The notes under the pieces: model-generated | Databases searched by the model: none | Seen by the model: the letters and a program-made list of their open reading frames with translations, nothing else | Told to the model about the DNA's origin: nothing | Made by a program: the position numbers and the translations under genes | Source of the DNA: Dermatophagoides farinae | Taxonomy: Eukaryota; Arthropoda; Arachnida; Sarcoptiformes; Pyroglyphidae | DNA length: 64,000 nt | Reading direction: 5' to 3' | Assembly (NCBI RefSeq): GCF_024713945.1 | Contig: NC_134680.1 | Location: forward strand, 2,628,001-2,692,000 | Shown here: piece by piece, positions 20,259 to 35,300 of the stretch | Numbering within the stretch: position 1 is the first letter of the stretch | Layout: each line of letters starts with the position of its first letter

Positions 20259-23200
20259 CTATATTTACATCATTCCAAACAACGGCCACATGTGAATTAC
20301 ATTTCGGAATATTCTTTTTAGTTGTAGATTTTTTATGGCAGGCGTTTTCGAAAAATCAACCGAAATTAAGAATGGGAAAAAATTATTTGTATTTTCTTAA
20401 GAAACTTCTATTAGATTACCTGTTCATCATCTTGTTCATCATCATTTGATAGATGTTTAAGGATGGATGGATCGGAATTTGAATCCGATTCGAATTGATT
20501 CAATTTTATGATTGTAAAGTTCTGCCCACATTGATGTTCATTGATTATTAGGTCATTTGATTCCTCGTCTTCATTCGTATTTTCGATGGATTTTGATTTC
20601 AATTTTTTATTCCATAATTCAGGCGATGATGATTGTTTTGCATTTTCATTTGATGACAATTCGTCAGGATGATCATTTTTTTTAGACGACGACGATGATG
20701 ATGATGATGTCGTTGTCGACTGACGTTTTCGTATGGAACGACAAAATCGTAATGATGAATAAACAAGAACGAGTATCAATACTACACCAATGGTTAACCA
20801 TGCAACAGAAAACAATAATAATAATAATGGACGAAATAATGGACCACTATGTTGTTGTTGTGGTGGTTGTTGTTGCTGTTGTAGTCCATCAATTTTATGA
20901 TTATCAACACCATTTTGATTATCACTGTCATCATCATCAACATTATCACCACCACCATTACTATTATCAATGGCAAATGATTTTGGAGCTTAAAACAAGT
21001 AGGGAAAAAAATTCAGTAGATTAGTTATAATAAAATAAAAACGAAATTCTTACCAACAACAACAAATGTTCCGGATGATTTTTCTCCATTTTCCACATTA
21101 TATGGTTGTTGTCCGACATGACGACTTTTATCATCGTAATCATCATTGATAGTATAAACGGATTTAGAATTTGTTGCAGTCGATTTAAATGATTGTAATC
21201 TATTGTCATTAATTATTGTTGATGCGTTGAATAGAATTTCTTCATTAGAAATGATTATCCATTCATCGTCATCAGAATCATCATTGTGTTCATAATAATG
21301 ATTTGATTCACCATTCATTGATCTATCGAGCATTTGTTGCTGTCGATGTTTTGAATACAAAGTTTTTTCCTCCATTTTCATTTGTTTCAATAATCGATTC
21401 TTATTGACCATGGCAATCATTTTGATACGATATTTTCCCAGGTGATTAGTCGTTGTCGTTGTTGTTGAATTTGGTTCATCCAATAATTGAACCGAAAAGT
21501 GGCCAATAATTTTCTGATTATCATCATAGTCGTCATCATGATGGTCATTATCAAAATATTGTCGATCAATATGAACAACAAATTCAGATGATTGTAATGG
21601 TTGTTCAATTAATCGATTAATACTTTTATTATCATCATCATACAATTCAATTCGATAAGTAATGGACGAATCTTTCGATTGTTGTTGTTGTTCAATTGAA
21701 TGTTTACCAATCAATTTGGTTATTGTTGATTCAACAATTGAATTTGCTGATTATTATCAAAAGGAAAACGGGCACCGGAAGAAGAAAAATATCAAAAATA
21801 AAATTGGAATATATTATTGATGAATGAAATTCAAGAATTTGTAACAAAATATTTCAGAATATTGGTTTGCATCATACATAATAATGGTAATTTGCAACAT
21901 TCGACAGCCATATAATTCAAAAAAACATTTCTTTCTCACTTTTAGATTCAATCACAATGGAAACAGAATGGATTCTATGATTTTAAAATTCATTTCACAT
22001 TCATTTTGTTTGTCCCCACTGCTTAGATGTGTGTTCAATGTCATCGTCGTTATTGTCTGGATCCTCATATCGAATTTCATTCAAAAAAAAATATCTTAAA
22101 TTTGTATTATAAAAAAGTGTTCATTTTTTTTCTCTCCATTCAAACAAATGTTCAATTCATATCGTCGGAATGAGAACAAAAAGATAAAGTTCCTGAATCC
22201 ATTATTTGAATCTTTTCTGAATTTTTGTCATAAAAAACTGATCAAAACAACAATGAAAAGCAACAACAAAAACAAAAAATATTTAAACGTACAGCCAGTA
22301 GTCATTGTTTTGATCGTTTTTCTGTTTTATTTTTCTGGTTCATTTCATTTTCATGGAACCATTTTATGATAATTGTAAAGTTTAACATCATTGAACATGT
22401 TTCCACTGAAGAATATTCTGAAGAATTTGCGAATTTCGATCGTCATCTGTGTGTGGTGGGTATATGGGATGATCAATGATGATTGTAAGACTTCGAATGT
22501 TATAAAATGTTCAATTTCACTTGAATTCATTGGATCATCAAGGTCCATGGTTATGCAATATTTTTACTCATCATCGACACGACTGGAAACACGAAATAAC
22601 GTGAGGAAGAAAAAATAAATCGAATAAAGTCAGACCCTCGAGGCATAAAATAAGACGTTTATCCGTAATTTTTGTTGTTATGTCCAGTCTATTTTCCAGT
22701 TTCGAATAATGATCCCAACAACTGTTTTTGGTTAATTTTTTCTACAAATACCGCAACAAAACTGGATAAATGGATGGAAAAAACCCCCCCAAAAAAAGAT
22801 TGAAAAGCCATAAAGAATAACCAGCATTCTACAGAATATAATTTAACGAACACTAAATAAAAAAAACTTTTTTACCGAGAAAAATTTTTACATCTACCAT
22901 GTGAAGAATTTTTCCGGAACATTTTCAATCTTAAACAAAGAAATACGACAAGCTTACTGTATGGACAAATTATTGTTCCAATTGATACAACCCGTTGTTC
23001 GATGCTCGATGGATGTTTAGTGCTTGTGTCTAATTTGTATCGATTTTTATTTTTATTTTTTCTTTTATCCACATTCGACAACCATATCCATCCATCCATC
23101 CATTCATCCATTTAAATAAAGAGTATATGATGAAAATTTTTTTTGTTCGAGTCGGGTTCAGCAGAAGCAGCAGTATGCAGCTGTTTAAACTTTTGTTATT

Positions 23201-26200
23201 ATTATTATTCTTTTCATTTACGAATTCTGAACAAGAGAGAAAAATTGAATTTTACCAAAAAAAAAAAAAAAAAATTCAATTCAATTGTCAATGACGATGA
23301 ATCGAACAAATCAAATTGAAATTTTTTTTTCTACTTCTGTTGTTGTTGTTGTTGTTGTTATTGTTATTGTTATTCCAATTTCAAAACGAAATGTATGTAT
23401 TCACGATATAATATATATATAGTGAAAACGAAATCAAATGAAATGAAAACGATGAATATTTTTTTTCTTCTTTTTTTTATTCACACCCACAAACATAAAG
23501 TGAGAAAAAAAATTGATAAATTCATTTTTTTTTCACTTGAACCTTGTTGATGATTCGATGCGCGTACGAATTGAATTGAATTGAATTCGATTTTTTTTTA
23601 GTTGTCTACTGCTGTGTTCTGAAAATTTATCCAGAATTTATAAAGGTATATGAATGAAACTTTATCATTTTATTGTCTTATTTCGAATACGATCATATGG
23701 TTTCGACAATCAAAAAAAAAAAAAAAATCAAAACGTTTTGGATTAACGAGAAAAACATCAGAAAATGGAAATTGAAACGAAAAAAAAACAAGAATTTTTC
23801 AATCTACGAATAATGACCATCATGGAAAATAGCCTATCTTTGTCATTTGATTACATAATACTAGAGCGAAAGAAGAAGAAACCAATTGACCATTGAATTT
23901 AGCCACGATTTTTTTTGCCGTTTATTAATTATTTGATTTGATTTTATTCTTTTTCTGTTGTGCTGGACACACGCAATTCATCATTATTATTGACATAATG
24001 ATGATGATGATGGCACGAAAATAAGCAACAATGGCCAATCAGAATTGTAAAGAGAAAAAAAATCACAAAAAAATTTTATCTCGGTCATCGTATGGAAAAA
24101 AATTACATTACATCTCTTTTCTTATATAGATATAAAGAAAAAAAAACATTTGATTTGATTTATGGAAAATCTTCATCTTCATATTTATTTATTTAGTGTT
24201 TTTTTTGTTCTGTTTTGATCATTTCTTCTTAAGTCAATGACAATTAATGATTGTTTTGGCGTTGATAATGCATAAATAGTAGTAGATTTATATGAAAATT
24301 TTAGGCCACTTGTGCAATTCGTAAAAAAAAATAAAAAAAAATATAAAATCATTGTAGCGAAAATCTCTTGATGATGATCATGGTGACGATGTTGCCTTGG
24401 ATGCCTTGGTGTTGTTGGGTTGGTGAAAAACAAACACTATGAATCACTGAGAATGTGAACTGTGACAAAAAAAAAGTTTGACTTTTTTTGCGCTTCAAAA
24501 AATTCATCAAAACGAACTAGATATATAGAGTGAATGAGAAAGAGAAAGAGAAAAATAAATATCCGGCTAATGTATCCACCATTTTTTTTCTTTTCAATTC
24601 CATTCAGTTCTTTTTTCATTCGGATTTTGTTCTTTCAATTTTTTTTTATGTGTGTGGCCTATCTATTTATTCGTGATGCTTTGGAACTGAAACCAATGAA
24701 AATAGAAAAAAAATAAGATTCAATGACATGACAGAATATTGAAGAAGTGAAAAAAAATCTTGAATCTCAGAAAAAAAAACCCAAGAATTGTTACCACCAT
24801 CACCACATAAATGTGGTGAATGTATGATTATGATCATGATGATGATGATAATAAAATCTATGATAAATCAATGATGATGATGATGAATTCAAATCAAAAT
24901 GAAAAGTGTGTGTATTTTTTTTGTTGGTCTCATTCTTATTTTTTTGGTCGCATTGTAAAATGTCAATGGATGATGATGATGATGATGATGAACAACCGAG
25001 AGAAAAAGCGAATGAAAGAAAAGAAAAAAGGAAAACATCAAAGAAAAGGAGAATTTACTCGAGAATTTATGATTCACATACAAACAACACAAACAAACAT
25101 CTTATTCAAGTCAATATTTTGTTTTGTTTTGTTATGGAAAAAAAACCCGAATAATAGAGTAGATATGTTCAACCAAAAAAAAAAAAAATGCGAATAGCTT
25201 CTTATCTTCAATCATCGGTTGTCAACAATTGAATTCAGAATGGTAACATAGAATAAATAAATAAGAAAATCGAATCCACAGGAAAAAAAACCAATGACGA
25301 ATATATAAAATGTATTTTACATGTTCAACACATTCATTCATAATGGCTGCTGCCCATTATATTTCACTATTTGTTCCATAAACAAAAAAAAAATCCAATC
25401 CAAAAAAAAATAGAAAACTTTGAAAAATGAAACAAGAACATTTGTGTGTCTGTGTGTGTCCAAATAATGCATATATTGGATATTGTGAAAAGGAAAGATC
25501 AATTTTTCAACAAACAAACAAACAAAAAAACATACGAAATGAATATTGAGATATGCACACTTAAAAAAAAAATTCTTTGTTATCGTAATGGAACCGCCGA
25601 ATGAACCATGATCACAAATAAAGTAGAAGGAATATAAAGTTTTTAGAATTTGTGCATTCAATCAAACAGTTATTATTAGCTATTAGTATTATTAATTCGT
25701 ACGTTTATATAATTTGTTATTTTGAATCAGATTTTTCATCAGATTGATTCACGATTGTATCGATTAACAATTGGGCTGTTTATGTCAATATTTACAATTA
25801 ATGAAATGAAATGAAATGGAAAAAAATATTGCCGAAAATTGATTGATTCACAATACAAACACCCACCCACACACACATTGTAATGGCAATAAATTCAATT
25901 CAAATTTAATGGAAGATTTTTGAATCGAAACAGAGAAACCACAAACAAACAACATCATTGCGCGTGTGTGTATGTATGTAATTAGTGTCAAAAAGTTCCA
26001 AAATTGGAAATAATTGAAAAAAAACTTGATTTTGTAAACGTTCCAATAACGGGAAATTAAATATTGAAATTCTTTGTTTAGTCAGATTAAAAGTGATAGA
26101 AATTCGAAAGAAAAAACACCACATACCTAGAATATGACATTCAATTCTGATAACGATAATTTTGCTTTTTTCCGATGCATGATTATTACTATTTGAACGT

Positions 26201-28225
26201 ATTTTCGTTGATAATTGACAATGATGATTTGATGAATGATATTCATATTGTTGTTGACGATTTTCAATCAATTCACGAAATCGATCATCATCATCATTGG
26301 AAAACAATGATGATGAAATCGATCTATTCGTATCATTTTTATCTTGTGATACAAATAATCGTATTTCAAATTCACATGGTCTTGTAGGTGGCACTATTGG
26401 TAGTAAATTACTTTTTGTACTACTACTACTGTTGTTTGAATGATTTTTATTTCTTAACCAACATTGAATGTGGCCAACATTATCGATAATATTCGTATCA
26501 TTTTTAATCACCAACACTGCATTATTCACCAATATTATTCGTTGTTGTTGTTGTTGTTGATTATCACTATTTATAAATAGATTTTTTTTATCACTTTTTT
26601 TCGATAATGATGATGATGATGATGATGAACGATATATCAAGTGATTCACATTAGATTTGATAAAATATTCACTATGTTGACCATTTAAAGTCCATACAAT
26701 TTCAAATTCATCATTCAATTGATCTTTAATATTATTATTATTATTTTTGTTGGATAATAATAATGATTGATGATGATCAATGATCATCAATGATGATATA
26801 TCAATTGGACATGATAGATTTACTGCTTGACCTCGATGAACATGACGAATAATTTGATTGTTCATTGTCATCATTGTTGATCCATCATTTGAATCCATTA
26901 TCATCGATGAACAATGTGGTGCATCTGTATGTTAAATGTAATTTATTTTTAAGAAAAAATTTTAAACAATTTATTTAAAAAATGTAAAAAAAAATTTCTT
27001 AAAGAATTTTATCGATTTTTTTTCGCACTACATTCATTTGTTTAACCAACAGCAAAAAAATTATTATGAAGAGAATAATCGTTTTCAAGTGGAATATTCT
27101 TCTTTTCTTTGTTATTAGTCACAAAAAAAACTTGAAAAAAATTCATCGATTTCAAAATGTAAATGCTGTGTGTGTGTGTGGTTGCAGTTTTCGATAGTAT
27201 TTGAATGTCAAATGTTTTTTTTTCATTTTTTTTTTTTTTTTTTTTTTGTTCAAGAATTGTTAGGTTTGTAAGTTACTTCTCTAAACGACTACTATTTCAT
27301 AGTATAAGACAAATGATGAATAATAAATTAACTTCTTATCGTTGAATTCTCTCTCTCCTTTTTTTCATTTTTATTTCAATTCTTATTAAAATTGGCAAAA
27401 TTTTATTCATTTTATTTCCTACACATAGTCCCACCAAATGAAATTTGTAAGTACCAAACAAAAAAAAAGAAACCAAGGATTGAGATAGTGAGCAAAGGAG
27501 CAAGAGAGAGAGAGAGAAAAAAAATAGCTTTAAATGAATGACCCATTTTAAATGAGCCAACTAGAATGGGGATGAATTTTTCAATTTTTTGTTTTGTTTT
27601 TCTTTTAAATTTTAGAATTTTTTTTCTTTTCTTTTTTTCTTTGAATAAAAAAGTAGTTAATGTTTCATTTTAATTTTGGTCTATTTTTTTCCTAAAAAAA
27701 AAAAAAATATTTTACGCCCAGATGATGATGATGATGATGTTGACCAATACTAAAATGGGAATAGTAATTTTTGCGAATGAATGTTGTCCAGATAGAAAAA
27801 AAAACTTTGTCATTGTTTCAATGAAAACAAAAAATGATAATTTATTTTGAAAATTATTCTCTACAAAAAGGGAAAAAAATGACAAAGTCAATTATTGTTG
27901 ATATATATTTTTAACAATATCCATAATCAATCAACCAAGTCACGTTCAATTTGTTGAACTGAAATTTTCATTTTTCTCACCGTGTTTTTGTTGGTTTCTG
28001 GTGTTTTTTTTTCTAAATTTTTTTTTCGTTTGTCATAATTATCATGATCATTTTCATAACATTTTACATGTTTATATGATGCATGCAAAATGAAAGTATT
28101 ACATAAACATGGAGAGAATAAATAAAAAAAAAAATTCATCACTCATCAAAGCTCGATTTAGAATTTTGAAAATCTTTTTTTTTTCCTTTTCACATTTTTC
28201 TACTTTTGCAATGATGATCGATGTT

Positions 28226-28259
<34 letters not shown>

Positions 28260-31200
28260 GATTCGTTAAAAACATACTCACACACAGAAGACGGTGAAAG
28301 AAAACGAATTGTAATTTAAGTTTTCGGTTAGAAAAATTTTCATTCGTTCAAGTTGAAATAAAGTTTTTAAATTTCATCATCCTTGATGATGATGATGATG
28401 GGTTCTATATAATAATTTAGTCATTTGTTTGCCAGTTTTATTTTGGTTCATTCCTTACTTACTATAACATTTACTTGATGAATTCATTAATATATGAATA
28501 CTTACAATCAACAAAAATCTTAATCTCATTACTTAGGCCACGTCCTTCAGAATTGAATACAATACAACGATAAAGGCCAGAATGAATTTGAGCTTGTGCA
28601 TTGATTATACGTAATCGATTACGTTCAATTTCAATTCCTGTGGTTCATCATTGTATATGGATGAGTGAAAGATTGATTGAAAACAAAAAAGAAAAACCAA
28701 GATTTTTTTATTTGTGATTTATGAATTTTTTATCAAATAAAATCCTTTATTTTTGATTGATGATTGTACTAACCAGATTTTTCTTGCCATATTTCATCAT
28801 GATTATGTGACCAACGTATTACTGTAGCGTTTGGTTTTGCTCGAAACAGACAATCCATTGTTATATTTTGACCTTCCATTGTGTGTAGCTGATTGATCTG
28901 TCTATGATTTGTCGATGAATGACTTGATATTTGTTGATCGGCAATAATAATTTGGCTAATAATTTCATCATACAATTGATAATTATGTGATTCATCATTG
29001 TTTAATGATCGTTGCTGTTGTTGTTGTTGTTCAATTCGAGCCATTAATTTTAGTTTTGGTGTATCTATATTCACAAAATAGTGGCGGAAAAGAAAAAAAC
29101 AAAAGAAATTTTGAATTTTTCGATCAATCAATGTGAATGAACTGGGTGATTTTGTAAATTCTTTCAAAAAAAAAAGTTCAAATCAAATTCTGTGTTTGAT
29201 TAGAAACAACAATCAAAGTTATAATTATATCCTAGACATTTTATTTCGACATCGTAATTTATGTGTGTGTGTGTGCGTGTGTGCGCGAGCGCGTGTATGA
29301 CGTGTACATGTAAATGTTTCTAACTGAATGTAAACAAAAAAAAAAATTAAAGAATAATTTACCTGTCAATTATTCCTATTCATGAATTTTTTTTTCAAAA
29401 TAAAAATCTTAAACAAAAAGTTTTACAATGGAAAATGAAAAAAAAAATTTATTATTGTTGTTATTATTTCGAATAACAAACAACAAACATTCATCAGAAC
29501 GTAATGGACAGCGAAAAAAAAAATAGAATAACAATGATAGATATCTATTACAATGGAATGGTTTTTTTTCTAGCCAAAAAGTATCAAGTTTCAGTTCACT
29601 GATTTCATATTGTTATTGCAATATATTTTGTGCAGAAAAAAAAACCAAAAGCAAGAAAGAAACAAATAAAAAAAAAAAACTATGCAATTAGCCAAATAAT
29701 GGCACACATATCCACGTACATCATGTATAGTTACAACAAAAAAAATGATGATGATGATGATGATGATGTTGAAATTAAATGAATAAACTTTTTGATTTTT
29801 TTTTTTTTTTTTTGGTTCGTGGCAAATGATGTTTTCATTTTTTGCCAAAATCGTTTATTTTTAATTTTTCTTTTGTTGTTTGTTTGTTTATTCTGTTATT
29901 ATATATAATTACTATATCATTAAAGATGTTATAATTACGAAAAATATTCATCATCATCATCATCAAAATAAACTCTAGCTGAAAAACAAAAATAAAATCG
30001 TTTATTCTGCATCTAATGTGGATGTTATTATTTAGGGAAAAAAATAAAGCATGAATAAACAGTGGTTTGGTTTGTTGATGTTGTTTTTTTTTCAAAATAA
30101 TTAAAAAAATTCAAATTCTTCTTTTCTTCATATATATATAAAAAAAATGAAATCAACTTACATTTAATATCCAATATGATTGAATCCCATGATAGTGGCC
30201 TATATCATCATCATCATCATCATCATTTTGGCCATCATTTCGTTTTGATGTTTCCAATTCGGTTACATTATAATAATCAATCAATGATTGTAAATGATCA
30301 TTATCTGTAATGATTATCGGATTATATGATAAACATGTTAGCCGTTTTTGATCCTGTGTCCATTGTGGTTTGAAACGTAATACACTTTCAGTGTAATTCA
30401 TTTCAAAATCATAATCACTATTAAAGAATAATAATAATTTGATGGCAAAGAAAAAAAGAAAATGAAAAAAAATTCGATAATCAATTAAATTATTCTTTTG
30501 ATATATAAATCTCGATCATTCATCTAATATGATGGTTGCTTTCAAAAAAAAGTAATCCAATCAATTATAAAACAAAACAAAAAAAAATTGAAAAACTCAT
30601 ACCCGTCCACCCACCCACGCACAAACACACACACACACACACAACCATTTCCCAAGACAATCAACAATAACAACAACAATTTTTTTTTCATTGATTGAAT
30701 ACATTTCAGGCATTGTTAGCCAGGCGAAAAAAAAAAAATAAAAACAAAACGATAGCCTTTTTTTCCTCTGCAGCTCTTATCTCATCTCATCTCATTGAAA
30801 CAATTACAATTCGTTCAATTCGATAAAAAACATAAAGAATGAAAGTGAGTGAGTGAGTGAATTAGACAACTGCTAGAAAAATTGCTTAGAGTAGTAGAAT
30901 TTTTTTTTTTTTTTAGTCACTCGGTAAGCAATTTTATGATATGATAGATAATGAGAGCAAAGAATAAAGAAGGAAATCAAATTATAAAACACACACACAG
31001 AGATACACAATTAACAATCCACCCACCCACAAACAGTCAATAAATTGTGAACCACACACACCCACACACACACATTTTTTTAGGTGAATGTTATTGTCAA
31101 GTTCATCATTGTTTTCAATGATTTTGTCAAACTAAAATAGCAGAAAAAAAACAACAAAAATATAAATCTAGAAATTTTGACTTTGACATTTGATAACTAA

Positions 31201-32344
31201 ACAAAAAGTAAAACATTTTTGACATAGACAATGAATGGATACTATTTTTAGCTTCATGATTCAATCTGGTTTCTTTTTTTTCTGATTATTTATTTATTTT
31301 TTTTTTTTTTTTTTTTTTTGGTTTCATTATACACACACACACACAAACATACACATGAAAAGAGGTAAACCGCCGCTATCACGATAATCATAGATAGTCA
31401 ACAAAAAAAAGAAAGAAAAATATTTTAAAAGTTTTTCAAAATGAAAAAAAACAACTAGCTAATTTTTTATCATTTTATTTTTATTTTAGATTTTTTTTTT
31501 TTTTTTTTTTGTTATTCCAAATAAAAAGCAACAAAAATTTTGAACAAAACAAAAACGAAAACAATGACTGGAAAAAAAAAGAAAATGAAATAATAAATCG
31601 TATTCAATTTATTATTTATGAAATTGAAAATGTTCGCACAGTGTGCACCACATTCGATGGGAAACTAAAAAAAAAATGAGAAAAAAAACCAAACGTAAAC
31701 ATGAAAAACTAGAAAAAAAAACAAAATGAATGAGCAACACACACACACACACACACCGATGAGGATAAAATGGATAAATTTTAATGCAAACAACAACAAA
31801 AAAACATAAAAAACAAGGCTCCAGGGTCCAGAATAAAAAAAGATGATGATGGTTGATGACGACAAGTTAAATGGTCAGGAAAAAAAAACAACAATAACAA
31901 CAATAACAAATATTGGTACATATATACACACTCACAATTTTTTTTTCCCTTTTTTTTGTTTTCCCACAATTGTGGTAAATGGTTCTTGGTTTATGTTTTA
32001 GCTCATTTTTTTTCTATTTGTTTGAACAATTTATTCAAAACATTGTATGAATGGTAGATTTATTCTCTTTTAGCTTATTATGGTTTTGGGCTGGGTATAC
32101 TAAGTCATTTTTTTCTTTCTATTTCTTTGCTTGTATTGAAGATGATATTAAAACGATTGAAAATCGAACCAATTTTGAAGTGTATATGTGTGTGTGTGTA
32201 TGTGTGATGCAAATACATTTAACGATATATTGTCAACGATAAAAATAATGATGATGATTATTATTATTAGGATTCATTTATAGATTATGTAAGTCGATTT
32301 CCTAAAAATTTTTTTTTTGTTCATTCTCTTTTAAACTTTCTATA

Positions 32345-32375
<31 letters not shown>

Positions 32376-35300
32376 AGAAATAGATAGGAAAATAAATGAA
32401 TAGTGTTGACTACTATTGATTTTCAACTTACATTGATACATGACCACATGTTTCCGTTAATCATTTCCGTTAGAATAAAAATATTTTATTTAGGTGTGCA
32501 ACATTAGGTTAGGTTGCACTTTATCGAATGAATAGATCAATTTTTGATCATCATTCAAACACCATATATATACAACACCGATACAGATAATAATAATAAT
32601 ATATAATATAATAATGGAAGGCAAATGAATTTCAGTAGTGAAGCCAACATTTTACAAATGAAACAAACAACAAAAAAGAAAAATCATATTTTTCCTAAAG
32701 AAAATAATGGAAATCATTATTTACATTCTTATTTTGTTTTGCTTTGTTTTTGTTTTTCTGTGGGAAAAAATGACAGAAACAGAAATTTTTTTTTTAAATG
32801 TTTAAATGGGTACAAATTTTGTTTTCTTATTTAGTCCAGAATTCATGGACAATGTCATTAATCAATACATTGCAAAGAAAAAAATTGATTTTTTTTCTCT
32901 CAATACTAAATAATGGCAATCGATTTGATTAAAATTGAAAAACAATTTCAATATTGATTGATGATCGGGAAAAAAAATTTAATTGAAATTTGAACTTTAA
33001 GGTTCTCTGTGAAATGTTTAATGAAAAAAAACTGAATTTAAAATTACCAAAACTATTATTATTCGCTATTTATATTTCCGTCGAAAAAAAAATCTAAAAT
33101 TTGTTCAATTTTAAACCTGGAAAAACGAAACAAATCACATTTTCACTATTCATTTTCATGATGTTTTTTTTTGGTTTCTGCATTGATTTCCTGTGTATAA
33201 TATTTGTGTAATGTAATAATTTGCCAAACATTTTATCGATTCCGAATACTTTATTGTTCCATTATCGCATTTTTTTTGTTCAATCAACATTGTCGTTGAT
33301 GTTTGGTTGGTTTATTGTGATATATATTCATTTTTCCTTCAATCATACATTGATAAAGATTCTACGAGAAAAAATGGTGATGTGGTGATACGGGCAAACT
33401 AAAAAAAAAACGATTTGAATTTTATTGGCATCACCGAAACAACAACAACAATAGTTATGAGCTCTGTGTGTTGTTCACTTGCAATTATGATTGTTTTTTT
33501 TTGTTTTGTTTTCGTTTCTCATTTTGTTTTTTTCATTTTGTTCATAAAGATGATTGTTTTCATATATATTTTAGACGAAAATAGAACAACACCAAAAGCA
33601 CACATTCTCACATATGAATTGCATATTTGATGCAAATGGGAATGCAAAACAAAATAAAAATCAATTTTCACATTGTTTTTTTTGGATATCATTTTCAATT
33701 TCAATATTCCAACATTTCGTAGAATATAGTAGTGGGATTGGGTACATACCATATAGCTAGTACCAGCCATCTTAGCCATCATCATCATCATCATCATCAT
33801 CATTATTTGATCATTGAACCACATTATTATCGTTATTGCCCATATTGATATTAAAATTTCAAATTGAGATTCAAGATTTTTTTTCTTAATACAAAATGCA
33901 AACAAATTGCTCAATGTCTAATATAACATCGTCATAATAACAATCAATAATCATGGGAAACATTAAATTTGGACCATAAAATTTTCTATTTTTTTATGTT
34001 GAGAATTTTCACCATTTAAATGTTTCTGATGGTAGTTAAGTGTTTTTTTCCTCTTATTCTGGGATTAAGAATGTTTTTTTTTGTTTTTAAAAATTCAGCT
34101 TTTAACATGGTACAAATCATCATTCGAAAAATGACAAATACAGAAATAAAAGTTGAATTTCTTTTCCATTAAGTAATGGATAATGAATCGGAACAAAAAA
34201 AAAAGAAAAAGAAAATCGTTGGTGAAATACCTCTGGCCACACCAGTTGTTTTTTTCATTTCTAGAATATTTTTTTTATTTTTGTTGTTGTTCCAATTGGA
34301 ACACACATACACACTAAATTATATTGCGTGACATACGATAGTGTAAGAATAGAAAAAAAAGTGAAATCTGGCAATTTGAGGAATAAAAAACCAAAATGAT
34401 GTTTGACAATTTTTTTTTTGCCTGTTTCAATTGATTGTCGTCACATAATCATCATTATTATGTGTACTAGTTGGAAAATGCATTTAAAATGGTAGAAAAA
34501 AAATTAGCAAAACTTAATTAGTCAAAGTAAATCCATGTTGTTCGAATTTTTCAATTCGTAATGAATTAACATCAACATCATCAACGAAAACAAGAAAGCA
34601 AAGCAGATCTATTTTTTCACAATCAACAGAAAAAAAAATGATTAACCAGAAATTCAAATACCCAAAATTTACAAATTAACAGTCTTGTTGCAAACTCAAC
34701 TAAAGGAGAAAACAAAATTAGTACGGAATCGAATAGCCAAAAAAGCAATTTGATTCTTTGGTCAACAAAAAAAAATGGCAAATAATTCCTTTTTCCTGCG
34801 TTTAAATTATTCAGAATTACAAACATCCAGTTAAAAAATACATTTAATGAATCACTGCAAAGTCATTGAAATCATTCTTGATTGAAATTGTTCAACAAGT
34901 TCCAATTTTGTTCCATATAAGTTATTCATTTCCGATTTTTGGCCATTAACGCAAAAAAAACCGAAAATGAATGCAACTGAAAATTTGCAATTTTTTTTTT
35001 TTGCCAAATTTTGTCTTCACCCAAACCGATTCAAATATTCTTCGGTTCTCCCGCTTTCTCATACAGATCCACACTCTTTAACAAGAGTATTGCTGAATAC
35101 CCGTGGGGCAGGTAGTAAAATTCCCGATCTAAGAATGAAAAATTTTTTCTTATTTATTTCATAAAAAAATGCTGAATTTTTATTCATTAGAGAGAAAAAA
35201 AATATGTCGCCAACAACAACAAAAAGAAAAGTTTGAAAAAATCAATTTTTTTTATCTTTTTTTGAAGAAGAAAAAAATTCTCAACTCTGTTCAATGATGT

